Assembly: GCA_025765595.1 (NCBI GenBank)
Contig: JAIVFH010000421.1
Coordinates: forward strand, 1 to 21,116
Direction: 5' to 3'
Source: Obelidium mucronatum
Lineage: Eukaryota; Chytridiomycota; Chytridiomycetes; Chytridiales; Chytriomycetaceae
Length of the DNA stretch: 21,116 nucleotides
Shown here piece after piece: positions 12,434 to 21,116 of this stretch. Within the stretch, counting starts at the first letter, position 1. The number at the start of each line of letters is the position of its first letter. The notes under the pieces were generated by a model. That model saw nothing but the letters and a program-made list of their open reading frames with translations. It did not search any database and was not told where the DNA came from. The translations under genes and the position numbers were made by a program.

Positions 12434-15400
12434 TATAATGCACAGGACAGCTTGACTTCTTTTTGAACCAAGCTTTGATGCCTGAAACAAAGGAGCTCTG
12501 TTATTACACGCGTTTATACAAAATGGAAAATCGGACTCACAAGCTTCATGATAGATACAAAGACAATTCAGGCGGGCAACCCGTTCTCCTTCAACCATGT
12601 CATTAAAGCAAATTACACATTCTGCATCAACGCTTTCTTTCAGGGTTTGTACTAGCAATTGGAAACAAAGTTAGTTTCCCATCCCCAAAATAAACACGAT
12701 GAAATATAGAAATATACCAATGTAACGATTTCCGCTAATCTCTGGTGAGCTCCTTGTCAAGCATTCGGCTACATGTGCCTCAGCTTCACCCGCTGTCTTC
12801 ATCTTTAGTAAGCTATGTTGACAGACGGGACATTCCAACATTAAACTATCACTCATATTCCTTTTTGGTATCGTAGATCCAGCCGTTGATGGAGTCAACA
12901 AATCATCGCCATCTGTTTCGTTTTCTTCTTCATTTTGCTGTCCGAGTTGCGCGCCAGTAGTAATTCCGGCCGCAACCACATTTGTGAAAGCCGTTGTAAT
13001 TTGATGCGAAAGACTTGCTATCAGATCTAGAGCACTTGAGCTACTAGAACTAGATCCAAACAAGTGATCGTGTTGGTTTGTGTTGGAAAGGTGGGCTGGC
13101 GGGCTGGGGCGTGTCATGGGATTTGTATATAGCGGACTGTCCGTGGTGTCCGTAAGGAAACTATAGCATGTGTCACAGACACGATGGAATTCTCCTTGTG
13201 ATTGCTGCTGGGGAACGGAAGTGCTTGCCGCTGGTTCAGTTCCGTTTGACAGGGCCACCCGGTGATTCGAGCATGCATCACAAAACACAAAGCCACACCA
13301 TCTGCAATGACGCTTTCTAAGAAATAAAGAAAATTTCCGGCGACATTGCTTGCAATTAATTGCCGTCTCACTCGACTGCCAGGACCCCACTGGTGATCTG
13401 TCCCTGAAAGTACCAACAAAACTGCTTCCAGCTGACGAAGATAATATAACACCAGCTGGAACTGTATTGTTTCCATGAGAATTCACGCTACCAGGGCTTG
13501 ATATTTGAATATCCACGGCATCGCCAGGAATGGGTAATTGCGGAATTGCGATTGCTGGACTAGACGATGTGGATACCCCAAATACATCAATCTCATCTGT
13601 CGATTCTCCATTGTTGAAAGGTTCTTCCTGTGCACTTTCGTACGAAGAGATGGAAGCCACACTCATTTTCCTAACCTCCAACTTAACAATTGGCGATGAG
13701 GGTTCCAAAACAGGATCGCGCTGCGCCATTACTGCAGTTGTGGTTTTGGGAGCTAGAGGTGTCTTAAAGGAAATCCCAGGTCTGAGGTTCAAGAGATTCG
13801 TTATTCGAGGACTTTCGCTTTGGGGCTGAGAGTTTGGAGCTGCAGGGTGGTATGATAGCTCATCATCTTCAGAATCAGTCGTATTTTGATCATCAAAGGG
13901 TGAAAGTCGTGGGGAGTCTTGATCACGCACAGGCTGAACTTCATCCGAGTCGTCATCAAAGACATCTTCAGTATAAACAATGGCATCATTTGAGGTCCAG
14001 CGCTGGCCTTGTGGGTCTTGAATGGAGAGGGGCAAGTTGGCTAAAATTGGTGAATATCAATACTTATGCATTCGTTGAAAATAGAACCCACAGGCAACAG
14101 GGCTATTCGAATCAATTTCTAATGAGCGACCATCGAGCTTCCATCCGGCTGACGCTAAGACAGATGCTTTCCAATCAGGACTTTCTACTTGTTCTGTTTC
14201 TGTCGGCTCACTTGTCTCCTCATTCAGCACTGAGGGATGCTTCAAAAAATGGTTGGATTGTTTGCAGTGATATTGATGTTAAATACCCGTTTTGGCAAAG
14301 ATTCCTCCCGAACATCCGAGATACTCTCTTCTCGCGCAGTGACTGTGGCATCGGCAAAACCACCATGGCCCGAAGTATTAATCTGTTTTTGCATCGAAGA
14401 CATTTTTTCAGCCAGTAGTTCCGCCTGGAAAAGCAACGCTGTGGCTTTTTCAGTGGCATCATTCCTCCTGATGGCATCATTGTCCGCTATCGAGATTTTT
14501 TAAGCATTTAATCTGCACATATGGAAGTCGCTCACCTTTGATTCCACTTAACAAAATTTGAATTGCTCCTTCGTATCTCGTCAATTCGGCTCTCCATCGA
14601 ACCAACAGATTACCAACATCTTGATTTTCCTCAGTATTCTCTGGATTTGTCAAAATGGCGGCAGCTCGTGTCACGTAGTCTACCGGCTCGACTACACGCC
14701 GGAAGACATTGGCCTCGGCCTGCTTAAGAACCACATTCATTTTTCGCTTCCGAACACGAAACCATCTGCGCCTTCGAACAAGACCACCCGCACCAAAAGT
14801 TGACCTTTTTTGCACTTCTGACGGAGTAGAGAACCAGGGATCCTTGTCATCCATGAACTTTGAATACCTCCATCCATCTTCATCGCAATGAGAGTCTGAA
14901 TCATGTGTGGATATTATACACGCGTCGTCAATTCTCCAATCGGTTAACCAGAACCATTTTCCGGCTGTAGCTGTGAGTGGGAATGGGTCCCCTTGCTGGA
15001 TAGTAAGAGGCTCGGCTTCAGCTGCGGGCAGTTTAATATCTTTCAGAGACAAAATTGGTCCAGAGTATGTTTGATGGAAAGACCCCTTATGGTACAGCCC
15101 AGTGGGGGAAAAAACATTGGGGTGAAATAGAGTGCTTGATTGCGTTTCATAAACAATCTCGACCTCCGCACAGTGGACAGAATATATAGATGACGGAGCC
15201 AAAATTTCACAAATATCTAGATGTTCGGATTGGGCAGCGAGAGAGAATGCCGTATCCCCATACTTGTTGAGTTGTTTTGTCGAGGAATGATTGGATAGAA
15301 GCAGCTGTACAATATGAGCATGACCCTTAGAAGCCGCATTCACTGCAAATGATGGATTGAATGTTAGCTTCAAATTCACTAGTGTACCTCCAGACTCAAC

Positions 15401-15971
15401 TGAGAGCAGTAAATCCAGCCTTATTCACTTTGTCAGCAGAGTCGCCTTTTTCCAACAGATAACCGCAAACATCGCCAAATCCGCCGCTTGCCGAATTGTG
15501 AAGAGCTGACCATCCGTCCTTGTCTCTGTGGTCAACGAAAGCTCCTCGCGAAGTCAAAAAGCAAACAACGGCAAAGTGTCCATAGAAGGCCGCTTTGAGT
15601 AAAGCCGTCTGATAAAGAATGAATAAGATTCTTAAATAGGCCGCTTGTTGGGTTTGCTTGCCTCTCCATCCGAATCGCTGAAGTCTACCAAAGCACCTCC
15701 TCTGTCCACCTGAGGGCATAGACCGCAGTAAGAATCCAACTCAATATTCGAGCAATAAACAACATACAAGAAGCACAACTGCATCTAGATGGCCTCTTGC
15801 TGCTGCTGCCAGCAGTGGTGATGGTACTGTGTTTACGAGCAGAGGGCTTCCCACAGTTCCTGTTATACTCTCAGAGCTGGCGCTTCTCTTCAATCCAAGC
15901 ATCCGCATGAGTGATTCCGTGTCTCCACTGGCGGCTGCTGCAGCCAGTGTTGGTGTCTGTGAAGGTATCAT
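12429..15971 (-). CDS. Ankyrin-DysF-FYVE-ZNRF/RING protein, probable endomembrane E3 ubiquitin ligase
   Basis: Nine exons: 15971-15768, 15709-15662, 15608-15401, 15342-14536, 14486-14287, 14239-14092, 14040-12718, 12651-12541 and 12481-12429; phases all agree and give 1033 aa. Domains in order: ankyrin repeats (about 46-200, e.g. DGWSALHNSASGGFGDV and TALMNAASKGHAHIVQLLL); a DysF/peroxin-type domain (about 283-352: DEDGWRYSKF at 308-317, VRRRRWFRVRKRK at 342-354); a long acidic Ser-rich disordered stretch; a FYVE-like finger (C768 to C830, with RKRHCRWCG at 780-788 and RVCDTC); a Cx2C...Hx3C finger (942-965); and a C-terminal RING (C991, C994, C1009, C1011, H1014, C1017, C1028, H1031). The last two match the ZNRF1/2 arrangement. 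Role inferred: phosphoinositide- or membrane-recruited ubiquitin ligase with ankyrin repeats for partners. The first exon uses the first ATG in frame. Confidence 0.92.
15609..15661 (-). other. GC-AG intron inside an ankyrin repeat
   Basis: A 53-bp intron with donor GAG|GCAAGC and acceptor TATCAG|ACG. No GT donor gives a correct ankyrin repeat: splicing here yields VDRGGALVDFSDSDGE-TAL, which aligns residue for residue with the next repeat, SRGAFVDHRDKDGWSAL. An upstream GT would delete nine residues of the repeat. Confidence 0.8.
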
Positions 15972-16040
15972 CCAATCTTCAAATATTAAAAATAAATGGT
16001 CACTGAACACAAAGAGAGGTTATTATTTAAAAGTTTAGTA

Positions 16041-16046
16041 TTTATT
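16041..16046 (-). terminator. Polyadenylation signal of the MFS gene
   Basis: AATAAA on the minus strand lies about 43 bases after the TAA stop at 16091-16089. It sits in the 117-bp spacer that also has to hold the promoter of the ankyrin-FYVE-RING gene. Confidence 0.55.
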
Positions 16047-16088
16047 CGAAAACGAAGAACGCGAAAACTGAAGAAGAAAAATATCTGA

Positions 16089-17773
16089 TTAATTCTGGGT
16101 TGGGACTTTAAGGACTTCAAGCTCGTGTGCGTATTCCTCCTCCGCGTGTTTCTCAACGGCCATTTCAGCATCGCTTCGAGGAACGACGACTTCAACCAAT
16201 GTTGGGTTCATTGCAAAAGATCCCTTTGGAATAAATGTTCCAGCGAGGACAACAACGCAACCAATGGAGAACATAACTCCAGCAATCATGTAGAAAGGCT
16301 CAATACCAGTGCTGTATGCGAGAAGCTTGTCATTCTTGATGGCCTTGACTTTGTTGGCGTAAATATCCAAGTATTTACCAAGACCAAAGTTGAGACAGAA
16401 GTAGAAGGCAATGTAGGAGGAGTAAAGGAAGGCCATCACAGCACCCAATGGGGAAACTTCCTCAGTGGATTCTTCATCATCTTCACTGTGTTCCAAAGAA
16501 GATTGAATGTAAGCCGCAAGGGACACATCACCGGCAGCCCAACCCATGGAAATGAACATGAAAAGACCGGCAACCATCCATGAGAAAGTTTGTGGACTTG
16601 TACCGGTTGACAAGAGCTGATATGCGAGTCCTGGAACAAGCCAGAGCAAGTTCAAAACAAGGGCATCCCAACGAACCCAAGGGATTGGAGTGTGGATTTG
16701 AGTGTTGAAGATGAAGACAATGAATGCCCCACAAAGTTCACCAAAGTTGGATCCACCGTTCATAATCTGGGCGTAAGAAGCATCTCCGAGAACAATCTTG
16801 GAAAAGTTGGGGGCGATTCCATTCTCCAAGTATCTGTGGAAGACCAAACCGATAGTGTATCCAGGAATCAACCAGATGAACTTGCGGGAGCTGAAAATGA
16901 TACGGGCACCAGTAACAATAGAGGAAAAGTAAACGACAACGTAGTGGCCCATGGCGCCGAGGGCTGATCGCTTAGGGGCGTTTTGCAGTTTTGCAGAAAT
17001 AACACGGTCTGGGGAAGAAACTTGCCACCAAGAGCAAGCAGCGGCAACAAAGAGAACTGGGCAGACACACATTGCATAAACGTGTCCCAATTTTTGAATC
17101 ATGAAAGCTGAAAAGAAGGCTCCACCGGTACCGGCGACTTCATACCAAATGTGAACTGTGGCGTCCATCTTCTTGAGCTTTCCTGCGTCTCCACCAACAA
17201 TATCACGAGGAATCACACGACGGATGAGTTCAATAATACCGTAGGCAATTCCAATTGACAGGAAGAGTGGGAAGAGAAGGTATGGAGTCCATGATCCATA
17301 CGTCTTTGGATCTGGACTTTCCTTTCCGTTTTTGGTGATGTAGCTGACGATTTGACCTCCAGTGGCTGGCTCCATGATAAGAAAGACCAACGTGATACAT
17401 GCAAAGAATGAAATAGCAGTGGCAAGAACTCTTGGAGTCTTGAAACGGAAGATGAGTGGGGCGACAGCAATAGATCCAAGGGATTGGCAGAGCTGGTTGA
17501 GACCTTCAAGAAGACCAATGGTGGCGAAAGCATTTCCGCTGGTGGCAGGGTTCGAGTTGAATCGTTCCGTCATCTAACATGACAGATTATGGTTTAGCAT
17601 CATGTTGAGGCACAATCACAGAAGACAGCATCAGTGCTCACCATAGTCTTCACAGCACCAAGGGCAGACTCAAGACCAAGCTTGTAGCACATGATACCGA
17701 TTGTGTAGAAGAGCAAGTTGCGCTTTTGCTCAGCAGAGAATCCAGGGAACAGTTTGTCAACGAAGGAAGACAT
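16089..17773 (-). CDS. Multi-pass membrane transporter, MFS-type, substrate unknown
   Basis: Two exons, 17773-17642 and 17573-16089, separated by a 68-bp intron (gtgagc...gttag, phase 0), encode 538 aa. Exon 1 (44 aa, MSSFVDKLFPGFSAEQKRN) supplies the N-terminus; exon 2 happens to open with an ATG, which should not be taken as the start. About 11-12 hydrophobic segments are spread over the chain. A conserved-looking region between segments reads RRVIPRDIVGG, then KKMDATVHIWYEVAGTGGAF, and I know similar sequences from uncharacterised fungal MFS-like proteins. A cytosolic-type loop is highly acidic (EHSEDDEESTEE), and the C-terminal tail is acidic and polar with no targeting motif that I recognise. 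Nothing in the sequence fixes the substrate. An UNC93-like assignment is an alternative. It is divergently oriented to the SUV3 gene. Confidence 0.85.
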
Positions 17774-18528
17774 TTGTGATAAGATGTTGTGGATAAAGAC
17801 AATTCAGGATGGCAAAACTTGCGGTCTTTATACCGATTATGCCCAAAAAATCTTAATGCACAATTTTTGGATAGAAGGCACGCTGGACGGAGGGCACGCT
17901 TCAGAGTCAAGCCCAATAATGAAACGTGCCCCCTTGACCATTGCCACCTTCGCAACTTGTCTAATAATTCGACAGTCAATATGGAGAGCATTTATTTCCA
18001 GTCATATGCTTCGAAAGCTGCCTACTGGTTTACGTGAGTCTCAAGTGTCGATATCCAAACTGAAACAAATGAAATTTTTTACAGGTTAATCATGAAGAGG
18101 GCACGCCCTATTCATCCCACACAAATTTCTCAAAGTCTTGGATTTCTTCACGTCATTCATAAAAACGAGTCAAATCGGTATTGTCCAAATATCCATGAGG
18201 CCATGGCCCAGACCAGAATAAAAAAGCTCAGTGTAATTTTCCAACAGCAGCAATGGCACCTTGGAACGTTCGGAACGTCTGTGTAATGTAATTGCCAAAA
18301 CGAGAAGCTTGTAATGTTTCGGCTGTGTGATCGCCTCACTCTGGGTATTTCTGCATGTACGATCCACATTTGCTTGAATATATAGTGAGCAGTTTGTATT
18401 TTTTGGTATTTTAACGTTCTATCGTTCTGTGCTGCACACATTCCTCTTTCCTTTTATTTCTTTTTTTAAAATAAATAATATATTATTTATCATAGAACAA
18501 TATTTATTCTTAAATTTTTTTTTTTTGT
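17774..18528. promoter_or_regulatory. Divergent intergenic region between MFS and SUV3 genes
   Basis: This 755-bp spacer must carry both promoters. The half near the MFS gene has no long open frame that resembles a protein. The half near SUV3 has a pyrimidine-rich run (about 18441-18467), a 20-bp perfect AT palindrome (18471-18490) and a T-run ending just before the ATG. I see no tRNA or other RNA gene here. Confidence 0.5.
18471..18490. repeat. 20-bp perfect AT palindrome upstream of SUV3
   Basis: ATAAATAATA followed directly by its reverse complement TATTATTTAT, ending 38 bases before the SUV3 start codon. It may be a protein-binding site or only AT-rich chance sequence. Confidence 0.5.
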
Positions 18529-21038
18529 ATGAGTCGCTTACAGCATTGCTTTCACCTAAAGCGACTCAGCAACTGGACAGTCGCCTCCCGCCAGCCACTG
18601 CATTTTCTGCAACAAACCCGAACCTATGCGAAGCCAAAGTGGTCAACAAAGCTACTGGACGAAGTCCTGAGTCCTCAGATTACGACACCAAAACCTCCAA
18701 AGTCACACAGTCCAGGGAAAAAAGAAATTGTCCCAGTACTAATTCCCTTTGAACAAAAAGTTGCGGATCCTACCAGTGAGTTTTTTTTTTGTTTGTGTTG
18801 GTTGCATGGTGCTTTGGGTCCTTAAAAAAAAACAAAAACAAAACAACCAAGACCTAAACCACTACTTGAGAAAGTCCTTCAGCTCCTCTGAATTCATCAA
18901 AACCAAATGCAAAGATATTGGAATCGAGGAAGCTCAGCTTCCGGCACTTGTTGAAGCGTATTCGAATGCCATCATGCAGGATAAGCTTGCCTATATGAGA
19001 CTGGATGTCGCTGTGGATGCATTCTATGCAAAGAGTTGAGTCTTTGTGTTTGTTCTTTTTAGTGGGAACTGACGGACGTTTTGAAAAAAAAAAAAAAAAA
19101 AAACAGAGAACATGGAACGGTTTTTGCTTCCTGGCCTTTATGAGTTTATTTTGCATGAAAAGAAGGATGCGATTGATGTGGACCAATTCAAGACGCTCAT
19201 GAAATTTACGGACCTTCGAACTCCTGCTGAGTGGTTTCCTGAGGCTCGTTTGATGAAGAGGTGTGGCGGTCGCTTATTTTTTCCACCAACACTCCCGTAC
19301 TGAAAAGAAATACCCGTCGGTTTCATTTTCTAGAAACATTATCCTTCATGTCGGGCCGACAAACTCTGGAAAGACATACAGTGCCCTGAAACGTCTCGAA
19401 CAATGCGACACGGGAGTCTTTTGTGGACCACTACGGCTTCTCGCGCATGAAATCTACGAACGACTCAACACTGCGGGATCACCTTGCAATCTGCTGACTG
19501 GAGAAGAAAGACGTGAATCCGATGGAGTGGAGAAATGGGCATGTACAGTTGAAATGACACCCCTTCACCGGGAGTTTGAAGTAGCCGTGATTGATGAAAT
19601 CCAAATGATTGGAGACGACCAGCGAGGCTGGGCTTGGACGCAAGCGTTCCTGGGTCTTCGTGCACGTGAAATCCATCTCTGTGGGGAAGCGACGGTTGTT
19701 CCTTTGATTAAGCGGATCTGTGAAACTACGGGAGACAATGTGACTGTCAACACGTATGAGCGTCTGACGCCCTTAACTGTAGAGAAGAAGGGGTTCCATT
19801 CGTCGTTTTCAAATATCCGGAAAGGAGACTGTGTCGTTACGTTTTCGAGAAAGTCCATCTTTGCGTTGAGGAAGCGGATTGAGAGTTTTGGGAATTTGAA
19901 GGCAGCTGTGATTTATGGCGGGTTGCCTCCTGAAACGAGATCTGAGCAGGCACGATTGTTTAATGACGCCAATAGTGGGTATGACGTTCTCGTAGCTTCT
20001 GATGCCATTGGAATGGGTCTTAACTTGTATGTTATATTTTTTGCGTTCTAAATTTTCACAAAGGTTAATTCATTTTGTTTTTGTTTTTAGAAACATCAAA
20101 CGTGTCATCTTTGAGAGAGTTCAGAAGTTTAATGGAACAGAGCTTTCCTTTCTAACTGTAAGTCAAATCAAGCAAATCGGAGGTCGTGCTGGAAGATTCA
20201 AGACAGCTTTCCAAGATGGTTCCGTGACCACATTTCATAACGGAGACTTGAGAAGAGTACGAGAAGCAATGGCGACAATCAATCCGCTCCCACTACCATC
20301 TGCAGGACTCTACCCCAACTTGGAGCAGATGGAAAAATTCGCCGCTGAACTCCCAAACGAGACTTTTTCTGGTCTTTTGGTAAAATTCCAGATTCCTTTT
20401 AATTCTTAACGTACGATTAAAAAAATGTAACAGGATAAATTTGAAGAACTTTCTCGACTTGATGGAGACTTCTTCTTGTGCAACTTGACTGCACAAAAGC
20501 AAAGCGCGGATTTGATTCAAAAAGTGGAATTAACGTTGCAAGACCGATATATTCTTGTTTCAGCTCCCTCAAATTCAGAAAGTCCTGTGGGTGGCCCAGC
20601 ATTGTTGAAGTTTGCAAAGTGTATAAGCGAGGGAGATGAGATTTTGCTACAAGATGTCGTTAGCCTTCCTGACAGCCCACCCAAGGCGTCAGAGCCGTTG
20701 AGAGAATTGGAAGAGTTACACAAAGTGATCGTTCTCTATATTTGGCTTAGGTATGTGATGTTTCCCTTCTTTTTTTTGTGTGAAGTTAACTTTTTTGTGG
20801 TCATAGTTTGCGATACCCAGCGAATTTCCCGGGAGTTGAAGCTGCCAATCACATGAAGAAGGTGTCTGAAGACTTGATTAATCAGTCCTTGGATTTGCAA
20901 CACGACAAGCGGGTTGAAGCGAGAATAGCAAAGATTTTAGCCAAAGAAGCCGCGATGCGTGAGAAACAGATGAGACACGCTTTCCATCAAACCAAGAAAC
21001 CAAAAACGAAAGAAGTTAAACATTATAATAATGAATGA
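18529..21038 (+). CDS. SUV3: SUV3-type mitochondrial ATP-dependent RNA helicase
   Basis: The helicase of the mitochondrial RNA-degrading machinery. Seven exons: 18529-18775, 18852-19034, 19107-19260, 19334-20026, 20091-20379, 20434-20750 and 20807-21038; introns are 54-76 bp, and the phases agree and give 704 aa. The N-terminus is basic and hydroxylated with RTYAKP near residue 35, typical of a matrix presequence. Motif I is GPTNSGKT (202-209), motif II DEIQ (282-285), then ASDAIGMGLNL (ends at the exon 4/5 join), and motif VI QIGGRAGR (454-461). The C-terminal part has LYIWLSLRYPANFPG, as in the SUV3 C-terminal domain, and ends in a basic tail. Splicing at 19260/19334 recreates EARLMKRNIILHVGPTNSGK, the expected family sequence. 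The intron at 19035-19106 contains a run of about 20 A just before its acceptor. The gene is complete; no clear AATAAA is seen in the 78 bases left. Confidence 0.97.
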
Positions 21039-21116
21039 TGATATTAATATTTCTTATATTTTTTATTGTTGGTTTCTTTTTATTCAGAAATCAATCCAAA
21101 AACACGTTGGATGATT

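Noticed and set aside
13834..14418. Plus-strand open frame of 194 codons
   Set aside because: It crosses three exons and two introns of the FYVE-RING gene on the other strand and resembles no family.
15609..15688. GT donor at about 15688 instead of the GC donor at 15661
   Set aside because: It would remove nine residues that align with the consensus of the ankyrin repeat; the GC donor keeps the 33-residue spacing.
16125..16583. Plus-strand open frame of 152 codons
   Set aside because: Complement of the MFS transporter exon; composition fits an antisense shadow.
16089..17573. MFS gene starting at the ATG at 17573
   Set aside because: A good donor/acceptor pair joins it in phase to a 44-aa first exon that begins with an ATG at 17773; the ATG at 17573 directly follows an acceptor AG.
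17718..18089. Plus-strand open frame of 123 codons in the MFS-SUV3 spacer
   Set aside because: It overlaps exon 1 of the MFS gene on the other strand, lacks any recognisable domain, and has no codon or splice support.
19084..19103. Run of about 20 A as the tail of a retroposed copy
   Set aside because: It lies inside a SUV3 intron next to the acceptor, with no flanking duplication or inserted gene body.

Overview
The window is nuclear DNA of a eukaryote, most likely a fungus and possibly an early-diverging one (chytrid or mucoromycete grade). The reasons are many short spliceosomal introns (about 47-81 bp, nearly all GT-AG), compact intergenic spaces, AATAAA signals after several genes, mitochondrial presequences on two proteins, and a CBM19-like chitin-binding module, which is characteristic of fungi. 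The species cannot be named from sequence alone. All gene models below were built by joining reading frames at splice sites whose phases agree and whose joined protein matches the family or the paralogues.

Left part, + strand: the 3' end of a glutamine-rich gene (1-1465), followed by three tandem paralogues (1733-3192, 3507-5325, 5771-7134). They belong to one uncharacterised family with 10 conserved cysteines and the same first intron (same place, phase 2). The cores are very alike and the C-terminal tails differ completely. The middle copy carries a Pro-rich linker, a six-cysteine CBM19-like module and an extra intron.

Middle part, - strand: a 12-exon mitochondrial proton-translocating NAD(P) transhydrogenase (11019-7272), convergent with the third paralogue; a cysteine-rich repeat protein with a GPI-like tail and no clean signal peptide (12330-11257); a 9-exon protein combining ankyrin repeats, a DysF/peroxin domain, a FYVE-like finger and a ZNRF-type zinc finger plus RING (15971-12429); and a two-exon multi-pass MFS-type transporter (17773-16089). 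These four genes all run the same way. The spacers between the last three are only about 100 bp.

Right part: a 755 bp divergent intergenic region, then a complete 7-exon SUV3-type mitochondrial RNA helicase on + (18529-21038).

How the genes fit together: two encode core mitochondrial functions (NADPH supply by transhydrogenase, RNA turnover by SUV3), but nothing shows that they are co-regulated. The parts least explained by known biology are the tandem 10-cysteine family with its swapped tails, the unusual ANK-DysF-FYVE-RING architecture, and the cysteine-repeat protein with a displaced leader. Notable gene-structure details are a 51-nt stop-free in-frame intron in the transhydrogenase and a GC-AG intron inside an ankyrin repeat. 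No RNA genes, transposons or CRISPR arrays were seen.
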